Shown in pieces: positions 17,246 through 24,973 of a stretch of DNA of 64,000 nucleotides. Positions within the stretch are counted from its first letter, which is position 1. Every line of letters starts with the position of its first letter. The position numbers were made by a program, and so were the translations under genes. This DNA is from Mycobacterium colombiense (GTDB taxonomy: Bacteria > Actinomycetota > Actinomycetes > Mycobacteriales > Mycobacteriaceae): the NCBI RefSeq assembly GCF_001953985.1, contig NZ_MBEI01000009.1:1-64000 (forward strand), written 5' to 3'. Below the pieces are notes generated by a model. The model did no database searches and was not told the DNA's origin. It was given only the letters and a program-made list of their open reading frames with translations.

Positions 17246-17626
17246 TTAGCCTCGTGCCTTCAGCGGCGCCCCTAGCCGCTGTCCGACGGAGGCGGCGTTG
17301 CGCTTGTCGAAAAACTCCGTCCACGAGGCGATCTCGGGATTTTTCTTAAGCAGAGCCCTGCGCTGGCGCTCGGTCATGCCGCCCCAGACACCGAACTCGA
17401 CCCTATTGTCGAGCGCCTCCGCTCCGCACTCTCTCATCACAGGGCAGCGACGGCAGATGACCGTAGCCTCACGTTGTTTGGCACCGCGCACAAAAAGTGC
17501 GTCCGGATCTGTTCCCCGACACAGCGCCTTCGAAACCCAAGCGCGATCGTTCTCGGCTGTGGCGCCCGGCGTGTTTTTTACGAGCGCAAGATTTGTGGGC
17601 CGCGCGGCCCGACTCTCTCCTGACAA
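17246..17626 (-). CDS. WhiB4-like iron-sulfur regulator
   Basis: 126 residues from a TTG at 17626. This start is chosen because AAGGAA lies seven bases upstream and the resulting MSGESRAARPTNLALV aligns with the start of WhiB4. Cys36, Cys58, Cys61 and Cys67 (LC, then CRRCPVMREC) are the [4Fe-4S] ligands, and GVWGG at 79-83 is the WhiB turn. WVSKALC, TDPDALFVRGA and MTERQRRALLKKNPE are diagnostic of the WhiB4 branch, a redox-responsive regulator in M. tuberculosis (Rv3681c). Because whiB4 lies elsewhere in other mycobacteria, this is probably an additional, island-borne copy. The longer frame to 17839 runs through a repeat and is unlikely to be used. Confidence 0.85.
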   Translation of the reverse strand: MSGESRAARPTNLALVKNTPGATAENDRAWVSKALCRGTDPDALFVRGAKQREATVICRRCPVMRECGAEALDNRVEFGVWGGMTERQRRALLKKNPEIASWTEFFDKRNAASVGQRLGAPLKARG

Positions 17627-17810
17627 CGAGCTATTCCTTCGTCCAGGCGCGGCCGCAAACTGTGCGACCGCGTGATACCTGATGCTGGGATGTGTGCCAC
17701 ATCGGCCCGCACGTGTGACTTGACCCCTGGTGCCCAAGCTATGCGAACCGGTACCCATTGCGCAAGCATTTTCTGGCACGGACGTACCTTTTTTTGGTGC
17801 CATGGCCGTC

Positions 17811-17843
17811 CTAGTCGTCGAATCGGACCTCCACCACATCGCC
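17811..17843 (-). repeat. ychF 3'-end repeat, copy A
   Basis: On the minus strand this stretch reads GDVVEVRFDD followed by TAG. That is a diverged version of the YchF C-terminus (GDVVEFRFNV). Over 24 bases it differs from the ychF copy (19215-19238) at three positions by eye. It begins a few bases beyond the stop of the cation-efflux-like gene (17848) and is in a different frame from it. Confidence 0.7.
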
Positions 17844-17847
17844 GGCC

Positions 17848-18504
17848 CTAGTCATCGGTGAAATCGACTGCCTTGCCGCGTATGGCTGCAACGGCCTTGA
17901 GGCACAGCGCGCCGGCGGGAGCTGCGACTACAGCCGCTATTGCAAGTGCGAGAACCGAGTCGAGCCAGAAGAAGCGTCCGGTCAGCGCGATCACCGCACC
18001 AGCGGCGGCAACCGCCGCGGCCGCGGCTGCGTCGGCGAGCGTGTCCAGCAGTACGGAACGCATGTGAAGGTCCTCGTTCGCGGCCGAGGCGCCCAGCACC
18101 CACGCACCCGCCAGCAGGACTGCCATCGTCACCGCGCTGACAATCAACATCGGCAGGCCGTGTACCTCGGGAACTCCGCGAGCCAGCCGGCTTATCGACT
18201 CCGCCGCTATCAACGCTGCCACGACCAACAGCGCACCGCCGTTGATCAGGGCGACCACAGGTATCGCCAGCGAACGCCAGGCATAGGCCGTGCGGTCCCG
18301 GACAGTTACGGCGATCAGGCCGAGAACCAGTGCGACGGAATCCGCCGACGTGTCACCGGCTGCCGCGATGACGCCAACCGAATGTGCGGCCAGGCCGACG
18401 ACAACCAGCGCGGTTATCAGGGAAACGTTGAGGCCGAGGACGATTCCCAGCCGCCTGCGTTGACTCACCGGCCTACACGTTGAACCGGAACTCCACCACG
18501 TCAC
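17848..18504 (-). CDS. truncated cation diffusion facilitator-like membrane protein
   Basis: 218 residues with six hydrophobic helices. Two CDF-type metal sites are visible: GDTSADSVALVLG in TM2 and LLDTLADAAAA in TM5, each DxxxD, where typical zinc exporters have HxxxD. FFWLDSVLALAIAAVV matches the TM6 motif. The usual C-terminal cytosolic dimerisation domain is absent; the protein ends just after TM6. The GTG at 18504 overlaps the stop of the upstream gene (GTGA), so translation is coupled, but this start sits inside a ychF-end repeat; a GTG 12 codons later is an alternative. Metal specificity unknown. Confidence 0.75.
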   Translation of the reverse strand: MTWWSSGSTCRPVSQRRRLGIVLGLNVSLITALVVVGLAAHSVGVIAAAGDTSADSVALVLGLIAVTVRDRTAYAWRSLAIPVVALINGGALLVVAALIAAESISRLARGVPEVHGLPMLIVSAVTMAVLLAGAWVLGASAANEDLHMRSVLLDTLADAAAAAAVAAAGAVIALTGRFFWLDSVLALAIAAVVAAPAGALCLKAVAAIRGKAVDFTDD

Positions 18505-18505
18505 C
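18473..18505 (-). repeat. ychF 3'-end repeat, copy B (canonical YchF terminus)
   Basis: The minus strand reads SGDVVEFRFNV followed by TAG, the standard C-terminus of YchF proteins, yet it lies about 700 bases downstream of the present ychF stop. The 24-base core starting GAACCGGAACTC (plus strand) differs from the ychF copy at three positions, and its first 12 bases are identical. The stop of the helical protein and the start of the cation-efflux-like gene both fall within this repeat. Confidence 0.8.
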
Positions 18506-18866
18506 GCTCGTCGTGATCACTTCTTCTTTCGGTCGCGGCCATCTCACGGGCGACGTCCGCCTCCTCACGGCGCTCACCGGCCGCCGCTCGATCTAGGCGA
18601 TCGCTTTCGCGGCGCAGTCGTTCGCGTTCGCGCTCCGCAGACGTGCCCTCGCGTTCATCTGAGAGCCGCTCGCGCGTATCGGCGATCTGTTCTCGCTCGT
18701 CGGCGATCCGTTCTCGCTCGTCAGCAAGTCGATCACGCTCGTCAGCCAGATGCTCGCGTAGTTTCAGTTGAGCAGCGCGATGCTCTAGTTCAGCCTCGCG
18801 CGCGTCCAGCACGGCGGTCCGCTGTTCGAGGTCGTCCGGCACGCCGCCGACAGACTCAACAACCAT
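18501..18866 (-). CDS. highly charged heptad-repeat helical protein (paralogue of 13852-14214)
   Basis: 121 residues from the ATG at 18866, with a strong GAGGAGG upstream. After LEQRTAVLDAREAELEHRAA, it runs through about seven 7-residue units of the form ADERERI/LADERDR, so a long charged helix or coiled coil is expected. SDEREGTSAERERERLRRES closely matches the paralogue at 13852-14214. Cytosolic; no catalytic motif. Coupled by a 4-base overlap to the cation-efflux-like gene, which suggests a shared task, for example a regulatory or scaffold subunit (inference). Confidence 0.75.
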   Translation of the reverse strand: MVVESVGGVPDDLEQRTAVLDAREAELEHRAAQLKLREHLADERDRLADERERIADEREQIADTRERLSDEREGTSAERERERLRRESDRLDRAAAGERREEADVAREMAATERRSDHDER

Positions 18867-18971
18867 GACCCTCCTCGGCTGCTGCTTAACCGAGACGCGC
18901 TCCATGGAGCACTGAAACTCGACGATTAAGGGTAATCCCAATTAACGCGTTTATGCAGATTGGGGAGCCAG

Positions 18972-19205
18972 ATGGGCAGCCACTTCCTCGAGAATGCCGT
19001 CGATGACGCCAGGGCGCGCTCCAGCGTCCTCCAAGCCACCGTGCGCGAACGATGCCAAAAATCGCGCGAGCTGATCGAATCGGCAAACGAGACGCTAGGT
19101 CGAGCTGATATGCGGATTCGTCATTCACTTCGCCGACTACTCAGATGCGACCTCGACTCGGCCGTTGCCAAGGTCAAATCAACGCGCGGCGGCTTTACCA
19201 CCTGA
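18972..19205 (+). CDS. small helical protein, uncertain
   Basis: 77 residues from the ATG at 18972, which has GGGGAG five bases upstream. LENAVDDARARSSVLQATVR, then RELIESANETLGRADMRIRH, predict one or two amphipathic helices similar to other short mycobacterial proteins of unknown role. It is divergent from the heptad-repeat gene (105 bases apart) and its 3' end overlaps the 3' end of ychF on the other strand. Lack of homologue evidence keeps confidence modest. Confidence 0.42.
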   Translation: MGSHFLENAVDDARARSSVLQATVRERCQKSRELIESANETLGRADMRIRHSLRRLLRCDLDSAVAKVKSTRGGFTT

Positions 19206-20279
19206 CGTTGTTTGGAACCGGAACTCGACCACATCGCCGTCGGCCATGACGTAGTCCTTGCCCTCCATGCGAACCTTGCCGGCCGCCTTGGCCGCCGCCA
19301 TCGACCCCGCGGCGATCAGGTCGTCGTAGGAGACGATTTCGGCCTTGATGAAGCCCTTCTCGAAGTCGGTGTGGATCACCCCGGCGGCCTTCGGCGCGGT
19401 GTCGCCCTGATGAATTACCCACGCGCGCGCCTCTTTTGGGCCCGCCGTCAGATAGGTCTGCAACTTCAGAGTGTGAAAACCCGCCCGCGCCAACGCATCT
19501 AACCCACGCTCGGTTTGTCCGATGGACTCGAGCAGCTCGGCCGCCGACTCGTCGTCCAGCTCTTGCAGTTCGGCCTCGATCTTCGCGTCGAGGAATACCG
19601 CGTCGGCGGGTGCGACCATCGCGCACAGCTCGGCCTTGCGGGCGTCGTCGGTCAGCACGGACTCGTCGGCGTTGAACACGTACAGAAACGGCTTGGTGGT
19701 CATCAGGTTCAGCTCGCGCAGCAGTGAGGTGTCGGCACCGGAAGCAAACAGCGTCTTGCCCGAGTTCAGCACAGCTTCCGCGGCCACGGCCGCCTCGTGC
19801 ACCGGCTTGCGGTCCTTGTTATTGCGGGCTTCCTTCTCCAGCCGCGGGACGGCCTTCTCCAGCGTCTGCATGTCGGCGAGGATCAGCTCGGTCTCGATCA
19901 CCTCGATGTCGGAGGCCGGATCGACTTTGCCGTCGACGTGCACGACGTCGTCGTCGGCGAACACCCGCACCACCTGGCAGATCGCGTCACACTCGCGGAT
20001 GTTGGCCAGGAACTTGTTGCCCAGCCCGGCGCCCTCGGACGCGCCCTTCACGATCCCGGCAATGTCGACGAACGTCACCGGCGCCGGCACGATCCTCTCG
20101 GAATCAAACATTTCGGCCAGCTTGTCCAGCCGCGGATCGGGCAGCGGGACGACGCCCTCGTTGGGCTCGATCGTCGCGAACGGATAGTTGGCCGCCACCA
20201 CGTTGTTCCGGGTCAACGCGTTGAACAAGGTCGACTTGCCGACGTTGGGCAAACCAACTATTCCCAGGCTCAGGCTCAC
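19179..20279 (-). CDS. ychF: redox-regulated ATPase YchF with an altered C-terminus
   Basis: 366 residues from a GTG. GLPNVGKST (9-17) is the P-loop; DIAGIVKGASEGAGLGNKFL is the switch II region; NADE is the NxxE nucleotide motif that favours ATP in this Obg-family member. The C-terminal TGS domain is present. YchF proteins normally end GDVVEFRFNV; here the frame reads GDVVEFRF and then QTTSGGKAAAR, 11 foreign residues replacing the final two. This makes it 9 residues longer than the M. tuberculosis protein (357, from memory). The normal ending is found 700 bases downstream. YchF binds ribosomes and modulates the oxidative stress response. Confidence 0.95.
   Translation of the reverse strand: MSLSLGIVGLPNVGKSTLFNALTRNNVVAANYPFATIEPNEGVVPLPDPRLDKLAEMFDSERIVPAPVTFVDIAGIVKGASEGAGLGNKFLANIRECDAICQVVRVFADDDVVHVDGKVDPASDIEVIETELILADMQTLEKAVPRLEKEARNNKDRKPVHEAAVAAEAVLNSGKTLFASGADTSLLRELNLMTTKPFLYVFNADESVLTDDARKAELCAMVAPADAVFLDAKIEAELQELDDESAAELLESIGQTERGLDALARAGFHTLKLQTYLTAGPKEARAWVIHQGDTAPKAAGVIHTDFEKGFIKAEIVSYDDLIAAGSMAAAKAAGKVRMEGKDYVMADGDVVEFRFQTTSGGKAAAR
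19215..19238 (-). repeat. ychF 3'-end repeat, copy C (within ychF)
   Basis: The last conserved codons of ychF (GDVVEFRF). The plus strand starts GAACCGGAACTCGACCAC. Homologous copies at 18473-18505 and 17811-17843 lie in the same orientation. After this point the ychF frame diverges from its relatives, so the sequence change in ychF begins exactly at the repeat edge. Confidence 0.8.
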
Positions 20280-20421
20280 GGGGAATCAAGTCTAGGGGTG
20301 TGGGCGGTGACGGGCGCCGGGGACCGTTGATCACCGCCGATACTGCACGCGAGCATGGCGCGCACAGGATCGCAACGAGGTATTTACGGGCCTTTCGTCC
20401 CATTCCCGGTACGGTCTACAT

Positions 20422-21645
20422 GTGTCAGCACAGCGGGCAAGTTCGACGGTGGAGGGTGCTCATCGTTCGATCCACCCAAATATCCCAGGTGTCCCCTGGT
20501 ACGCGGCCCTGCTTATCGCCGTCACAGCGACTGCTATCGGCTACGGAATCGACGCTGGTCACAAGGAACTGACCCACGTCTTCGCCGGCTTCTATATAGC
20601 GGGCTGCGTAGCGGCGGTGCTGGCGGTACGCCAGGACGGCATCTTCACCACGATCATCCAGCCGCCCCTGATCCTGTTCGGCGCGGTCCCCGGCGCCTAT
20701 TGGCTGTTCCACGACGCCAAGGTCGGCCGCCTCAAGGATCTGCTGATCAACTGCGGCTACCCGCTGATCGAGCGGTTCCCGCTGATGCTGGGCACCGCCG
20801 GCGGCGTGCTGGCGATCGGGCTGGCCCGCTGGTATTTCGGAAACACTTACAAGACGAGCGCGACGGCGAACGCCTCCGAGGACGCTGCCGGGGCCGCGAG
20901 CGTCGACGTCAAGTCATTCTTCAACGGCATCGTCGCCAAAGCGCAGTCGGTACTGCAGTCCGATGCGGACGCGGACGAGGCCGACGACACCACCGATTCG
21001 CGTCGCACGCGCAGGTCGGGCTCGTCGTCGAGGACCCGCAGCACGACGCGCAACACCCGCTCCTCCACCCGGTCGGCACGCACCCGGTCCCGCCACTCCC
21101 GCGAGCCGCTGGGCGACGGGTCCGAACCGGTCGAACGGCCAGAGCGCCCGAGGCGCAGCAGCACGCGCCGCAGCGCAGCCTCGGCTCGCGACTATGACGC
21201 CGCCGACCCGGCCCGCCGGTCACGCCGTCGGCCGCGACCGGACGCCGATGCCGATCCGCGCGGCCAATCGCCCCGGGAAGCCCGTCGCGAACCACGCACC
21301 CGCCGCAACCCCTATGAGCGGCCCACCCCGCGGAGCAGCCGTTTCGACAGCTTCGAGTCCTACGGCGACCGCTATGACCCGCCGAGTGGCCCCACTTCCG
21401 CGAGCCGGTATGAGAGCCGCTACGAGAGCCGCGAGCCCTACGAGCCGTCCTATGAACCGCGGCGCCGGCGGCCCCCGTCGAACGGGTCCACCGGGACGCA
21501 TCACCCCATCTCGCAGGTGCGCTACCGCGGCGCCGGTTCACAAGACCCGCCGCGCGAGCCACACACCGAGCGCCGCAGCCGCTCGCGGACGCCGGGGCGC
21601 TCGCACGGGCGGTCGCCGGCGGAATCGTGGGAGTACGACGTCTAG
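20422..21645 (+). CDS. DUF6542-type membrane protein with long basic Arg/Ser-rich tail
   Basis: 407 residues from a GTG. Four hydrophobic helices occupy residues about 25-145 (PWYAALLIAVTATAIGYGID, then VFAGFYIAGCVAAVLAV, IIQPPLILFGAVPGAYWLF and PLMLGTAGGVLAIGLARWY). Residues about 190-407 are a disordered, repetitive R/S/P/Y/E tail with RYESRYESREPYEPSYEP-like repeats. It matches the position and layout of M. tuberculosis Rv1111c. Function unknown; the tail could bind nucleic acid, lipid heads or cell-division proteins (speculative). Confidence 0.82.
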   Translation: MSAQRASSTVEGAHRSIHPNIPGVPWYAALLIAVTATAIGYGIDAGHKELTHVFAGFYIAGCVAAVLAVRQDGIFTTIIQPPLILFGAVPGAYWLFHDAKVGRLKDLLINCGYPLIERFPLMLGTAGGVLAIGLARWYFGNTYKTSATANASEDAAGAASVDVKSFFNGIVAKAQSVLQSDADADEADDTTDSRRTRRSGSSSRTRSTTRNTRSSTRSARTRSRHSREPLGDGSEPVERPERPRRSSTRRSAASARDYDAADPARRSRRRPRPDADADPRGQSPREARREPRTRRNPYERPTPRSSRFDSFESYGDRYDPPSGPTSASRYESRYESREPYEPSYEPRRRRPPSNGSTGTHHPISQVRYRGAGSQDPPREPHTERRSRSRTPGRSHGRSPAESWEYDV

Positions 21646-21695
21646 TGGCGATCGCAAGCGCGGCGTAGCCGGGCGCGGCGGGTCGCACCATCGGG
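21645..21695. repeat. dispersed intergenic repeat, copy 1
   Basis: About 50 bases beginning GTGGCGATCGCAAGCGCGGC and ending near GGGTCGCACCATCGGG. They closely match 44675-44726 in the same orientation. Both copies start just after a TAG triplet and precede a minus-strand gene end. The outer bases GTGGCGA and TCGCACC are partly complementary, so a hairpin can form. The copy fills the convergent gap between the DUF6542 gene and ispH. Confidence 0.75.
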
Positions 21696-21712
21696 ATGAG
21701 GCGCAGCGCGGC

Positions 21713-22723
21713 TCAGCGACCTGACCGGATCTCGCGCGGCAGCGCGAACACCAGGGTCTCCTGCGCGGTTGTGACCGGCTGCACCACGTCGTAGCCGCAC
21801 TCGGCCAGCCGCGCCAGCACGCCTTCGACCAGGACTTCGGGCACCGATGCGCCTGAGGTGACGCCCACCGTGGTGACGCCTTCCAGCCACGCCGGGTCGA
21901 TGTCGTCGGCCCAGTCGACCAAGTGCGCGGCGGACGCCCCGCCGCCCAGCGCCACCTCGACCAGCCGCACCGAATTCGACGAGTTGCGGGACCCGACGAC
22001 GATCACCAGATCGCACTCCGGGGCCATCGCCTTGACCGCGACCTGGCGGTTCTGGGTCGCGTAGCAGATGTCGTCGCTGGGCGGATCCTGCAGCTTCGGG
22101 AACCGCTGCCGCAGCCGCTCGACGATCTCCATCGTCTCGTCGACCGACAGCGTGGTCTGCGAGAGCCACACCACCTTGTTCTCGTCGCGCACCGTCACGT
22201 TGTCCACGGCGGCGACCCCATCGACCAACTGCACGTGGTCGGGCGCCTCCCCGGCGGTCCCGACGACCTCCTCGTGGCCCTCGTGGCCGATGAGCAAGAT
22301 GTCGTAGTCGTTGCGGGCGAATCGCCTGGCCTCGTTGTGCACCTTGGTCACCAAAGGGCACGTGGCGTCGATGGTGTGCAGGTTCCGGTCGGCGGCCGCG
22401 GCGTGCACCGTGGGCGCGACGCCGTGGGCGGAGAACACCACGATGGCGCCTTCGGGAACCTCGTCGGTCTCCTCGACGAACACCGCGCCGGCCTTTTCCA
22501 GAGTGGTGACGACGTGCCGGTTGTGCACGATCTCGTGACGCACGTAGACCGGTGGGCCGTGCTTTTCCAGTGCGCGTTCCACGGTCTCCACGGCCCTGTC
22601 CACGCCCGCGCAATACCCGCGCGGTTCGGCCAGGAGCACTCGCTTACGGGCTGGGTCGCTGGCTACCGATCGCGCTGGTCCTCCCACCCGGCCGGGAATC
22701 CCCATGTCGATAGTCGGCGGCAT
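21713..22723 (-). CDS. ispH: 4-hydroxy-3-methylbut-2-enyl diphosphate reductase
   Basis: 336 residues from the ATG at 22723, matching the start of M. tuberculosis LytB2 (Rv1110); a longer frame exists but lacks homology. Cys38 ([10 protein letters not shown]), Cys122 ([11 protein letters not shown]) and Cys220 ([11 protein letters not shown]) are the three ligands of the Fe-S cluster. SAHG and TSGAS are substrate diphosphate-binding motifs. Last step of the MEP pathway: HMBPP to IPP and DMAPP. Divergent from the lipid-droplet protein gene across about 90 bases; no Shine-Dalgarno, so a leaderless transcript is possible. Confidence 0.95.
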   Translation of the reverse strand: MPPTIDMGIPGRVGGPARSVASDPARKRVLLAEPRGYCAGVDRAVETVERALEKHGPPVYVRHEIVHNRHVVTTLEKAGAVFVEETDEVPEGAIVVFSAHGVAPTVHAAAADRNLHTIDATCPLVTKVHNEARRFARNDYDILLIGHEGHEEVVGTAGEAPDHVQLVDGVAAVDNVTVRDENKVVWLSQTTLSVDETMEIVERLRQRFPKLQDPPSDDICYATQNRQVAVKAMAPECDLVIVVGSRNSSNSVRLVEVALGGGASAAHLVDWADDIDPAWLEGVTTVGVTSGASVPEVLVEGVLARLAECGYDVVQPVTTAQETLVFALPREIRSGR

Positions 22724-22812
22724 GTCGTCCAGGGTACTTACTGCCGACACGGGCTTGCCAGCTCGCGCCGGTGGGCTTGGAGTTATCCGCCGCTTAGGGC
22801 AATCTGGGACCC

Positions 22813-23412
22813 ATGGGCACTGCACCGTATGGCGTTCGGCTGCTGGTCGGCGCGGCAACAGTCGCTGTCGAAGAGACCATCAGGCTGCCGAAAACCATCC
22901 TGATGTACCCGATGACGCTGGCCAGCCAGGCTGCACACATCGTGATGCGCTTTCAGCAGAACCTCGCCGAGCTGGCGATCAAGGGCGACAGCACCCTCGA
23001 ATCGATCTTCCCGCCCCGGGATGAGAAGCCGGAGTGGGCCACCTTCGACGAGGACCTGAACGACGCGATCGACGGCGGCTTCAGCCCGGTGCAGGACGGC
23101 GGTGAGGGCGAGCGCCGGGCCGAGGGCCGGTTCGCGCTGTACTCGGTGGCCGACGCGCACGAAGACGCCAGCGCCCTGACCAAGCCCGCCCGGCAATCGA
23201 AGAAGCCGGCCGCCAACGCCTCGGTTCCGCAACCGGCGGTGGTCACCGAGCTGGACTACGCGGCGCTGACGCTGGCGCAGCTGCGGGCCCGCCTGCAATC
23301 GCTGAGCGTGGACGAACTCGAAGCCCTGCTGGCCTTCGAGCAGGCCACCAAGGGCCGCGCACCGTTCCAGACGCTGCTCGCCAACAGGATCACCCGCGCG
23401 AACGCGAAGTGA
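22813..23412 (+). CDS. lipid droplet-associated protein (Rv1109c-like)
   Basis: 199 residues. The N-terminal 60 residues are hydrophobic/amphipathic ([20 protein letters not shown], then [20 protein letters not shown]), the middle is acidic and disordered, and the C-terminal 50 residues ([20 protein letters not shown]) form helices. Mycobacterial relatives are annotated as lipid droplet-associated. The stop overlaps the xseA start by 4 bases, so it leads the xseA-xseB operon. Confidence 0.85.
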   Translation: MGTAPYGVRLLVGAATVAVEETIRLPKTILMYPMTLASQAAHIVMRFQQNLAELAIKGDSTLESIFPPRDEKPEWATFDEDLNDAIDGGFSPVQDGGEGERRAEGRFALYSVADAHEDASALTKPARQSKKPAANASVPQPAVVTELDYAALTLAQLRARLQSLSVDELEALLAFEQATKGRAPFQTLLANRITRANAK

Positions 23413-24653
23413 CACCGGCCGTTACCTCCGAACCGAATTCCGCCGAGAACCCGTTTCCGGTGCGCGCGGTGGCCATCCGGGTCGCCGGCTGGATCGACAA
23501 GCTGGGCACAGTCTGGGTGGAGGGCCAGCTCGCCCAGATTTCGATGCGGCAGGATTCCAAAACCGTGTTCATGGTGCTGCGTGACCCGGCCGCCGACATG
23601 TCCCTGAGCGTGACGTGCCCGCGCGACCTGGTGCTGGGCGCGCCGGTCAAGCTGGCCGAAGGCACGCAGGTGGTGGTGCGCGGCAAGCCGTCCTTCTACA
23701 CGGGGCGGGGCACATTCTCGTTGCGGCTCACCGAGATTCGCGCGGTCGGGGTGGGCGAGCTGCTGGCCCGCATCGAGCGGCTGCGCCGGCTGCTGGACGC
23801 CGAGGGGCTATTCGATCCTCGGCTCAAACGACCAATCCCCTTCCTGCCCAACCTGATCGGCTTGATCACCGGCCGGGCCAGCGCCGCCGAACGCGACGTG
23901 ACAACCGTGGCGGCCGCACGCTGGCCCGGGGTGCGCTTCGCGGTGCGCAACACTGCGGTCCAGGGGCCCAACGCGGTCGCCCAGATCGTCGAGGCGCTGG
24001 GCGAACTCGATCGCGACGCCGAGGTGGACGTCATCGTGCTGGCCCGCGGCGGCGGCAGCGTGGAGGACCTGCTGCCGTTCTCCGACGAGACGCTGTGCCG
24101 CGCCATCGCGGCGTGCCGCACGCCGGTGATCAGTGCGGTCGGCCACGAGCCCGACAATCCGCTGTGCGATCTGGTCGCCGACCTTCGTGCGGCCACTCCC
24201 ACCGACGCGGCGAAGAAGGTGGTGCCCGATACCGCCGCCGAGCAGCGGCTGATCGACGACCTGCGCCGGCGCAGCGCGCAGGCGCTGCGCAACTGGGTGT
24301 CCCGCGAGCAGCGGGCGCTGGCCCAGATCCGCAGCCGCCCGGTGCTGGCCGAGCCGCTGGCGGCGCTCACCGCGCGCGCCGAGGAGGTGCACCGCGCCCG
24401 GTCGGCGATTCGCCGCGACATCACCCGGCTGGCCGCCACCGAGAGCGAGCGCGTCGGCCACCTGAGCGCGCGGTTGGCGACGCTGGGGCCGGCGGCCACG
24501 CTGGCCCGCGGCTACGCCGTCGTGCAATCCATCGGGCCGACGAACCGGGTGCTCCGCTCGGTCGACGACGCGCCGGCGGGCACCCGGCTGCGGGTGCGGG
24601 TGGCCGACGGCGCCGTGGCCGCCGTGAGCGAGGGACGGACCGATGGCGCGTAA
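23409..24653 (+). CDS. xseA: exodeoxyribonuclease VII large subunit
   Basis: 414 residues from a GTG within GTGA overlapping the preceding stop. An N-terminal OB fold (residues 20-115; WVEGQLAQI) precedes the catalytic domain with [31 protein letters not shown] and [18 protein letters not shown], then a long coiled-coil that binds XseB. With XseB it degrades single-stranded DNA from both ends. The chain is close to the usual length. Confidence 0.95.
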   Translation: MTPAVTSEPNSAENPFPVRAVAIRVAGWIDKLGTVWVEGQLAQISMRQDSKTVFMVLRDPAADMSLSVTCPRDLVLGAPVKLAEGTQVVVRGKPSFYTGRGTFSLRLTEIRAVGVGELLARIERLRRLLDAEGLFDPRLKRPIPFLPNLIGLITGRASAAERDVTTVAAARWPGVRFAVRNTAVQGPNAVAQIVEALGELDRDAEVDVIVLARGGGSVEDLLPFSDETLCRAIAACRTPVISAVGHEPDNPLCDLVADLRAATPTDAAKKVVPDTAAEQRLIDDLRRRSAQALRNWVSREQRALAQIRSRPVLAEPLAALTARAEEVHRARSAIRRDITRLAATESERVGHLSARLATLGPAATLARGYAVVQSIGPTNRVLRSVDDAPAGTRLRVRVADGAVAAVSEGRTDGA

Positions 24654-24912
24654 AAACGACGGCGGAGACGAGGCCGCGACCCCGGAAGAGGGCGAATCCA
24701 TTACACCTATTAGTCACCTGGCCTATGAAGCGTGCCGGGACGAATTGATCGAGGTCGTCCGAGCGCTGGAGCAGGGCGGATTGGACCTGGATGAGTCGCT
24801 GAAACTGTGGGAAAGAGGCGAACAGCTCGCTAAACGCTGCGAAGAACACTTAGCTGGCGCTCGGAAGAGAATCGAAGATGCGCTCGCGGCGGGCGACGCT
24901 GAGGACGCGTGA
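24643..24912 (+). CDS. xseB: exodeoxyribonuclease VII small subunit
   Basis: 89 residues; the ATG overlaps the last 11 bases of xse[41 protein letters not shown] are the two conserved helices of XseB that pack on the XseA coiled coil. The N-terminal 22 residues are charged and disordered. Last gene of the three-gene operon. Confidence 0.95.
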   Translation: MARKNDGGDEAATPEEGESITPISHLAYEACRDELIEVVRALEQGGLDLDESLKLWERGEQLAKRCEEHLAGARKRIEDALAAGDAEDA

Positions 24913-24956
24913 ATTCGAGGATATCGGGGGACTTTGTTGAACATTTTTTTCGAAAC

Positions 24957-24970
24957 TGGAACACGTTTCA
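24957..24970. promoter_or_regulatory. KstR-type operator
   Basis: TGGAACACGTTTCA fits the KstR consensus TNNAACNNGTTNNA at every fixed position. KstR is the TetR-family repressor of cholesterol-catabolism genes, relieved by cholesterol-derived CoA esters. The site ends three bases before the start codon of the 3-beta-hydroxysteroid dehydrogenase gene, so binding would block initiation. The surrounding DNA is AT-rich for this genome. Confidence 0.75.
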
Positions 24971-24973
24971 GTT

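Noticed and set aside
17627..17839. N-terminal extension of the WhiB-like protein to 17839
   Set aside because: It would translate through a ychF-end repeat and match no WhiB; the TTG at 17626 has a Shine-Dalgarno and aligns with WhiB4.
18478..19240. tRNA or tmRNA 3' end as the integration site
   Set aside because: No cloverleaf or tRNA-like stem is found; the repeated sequence is coding DNA of ychF.
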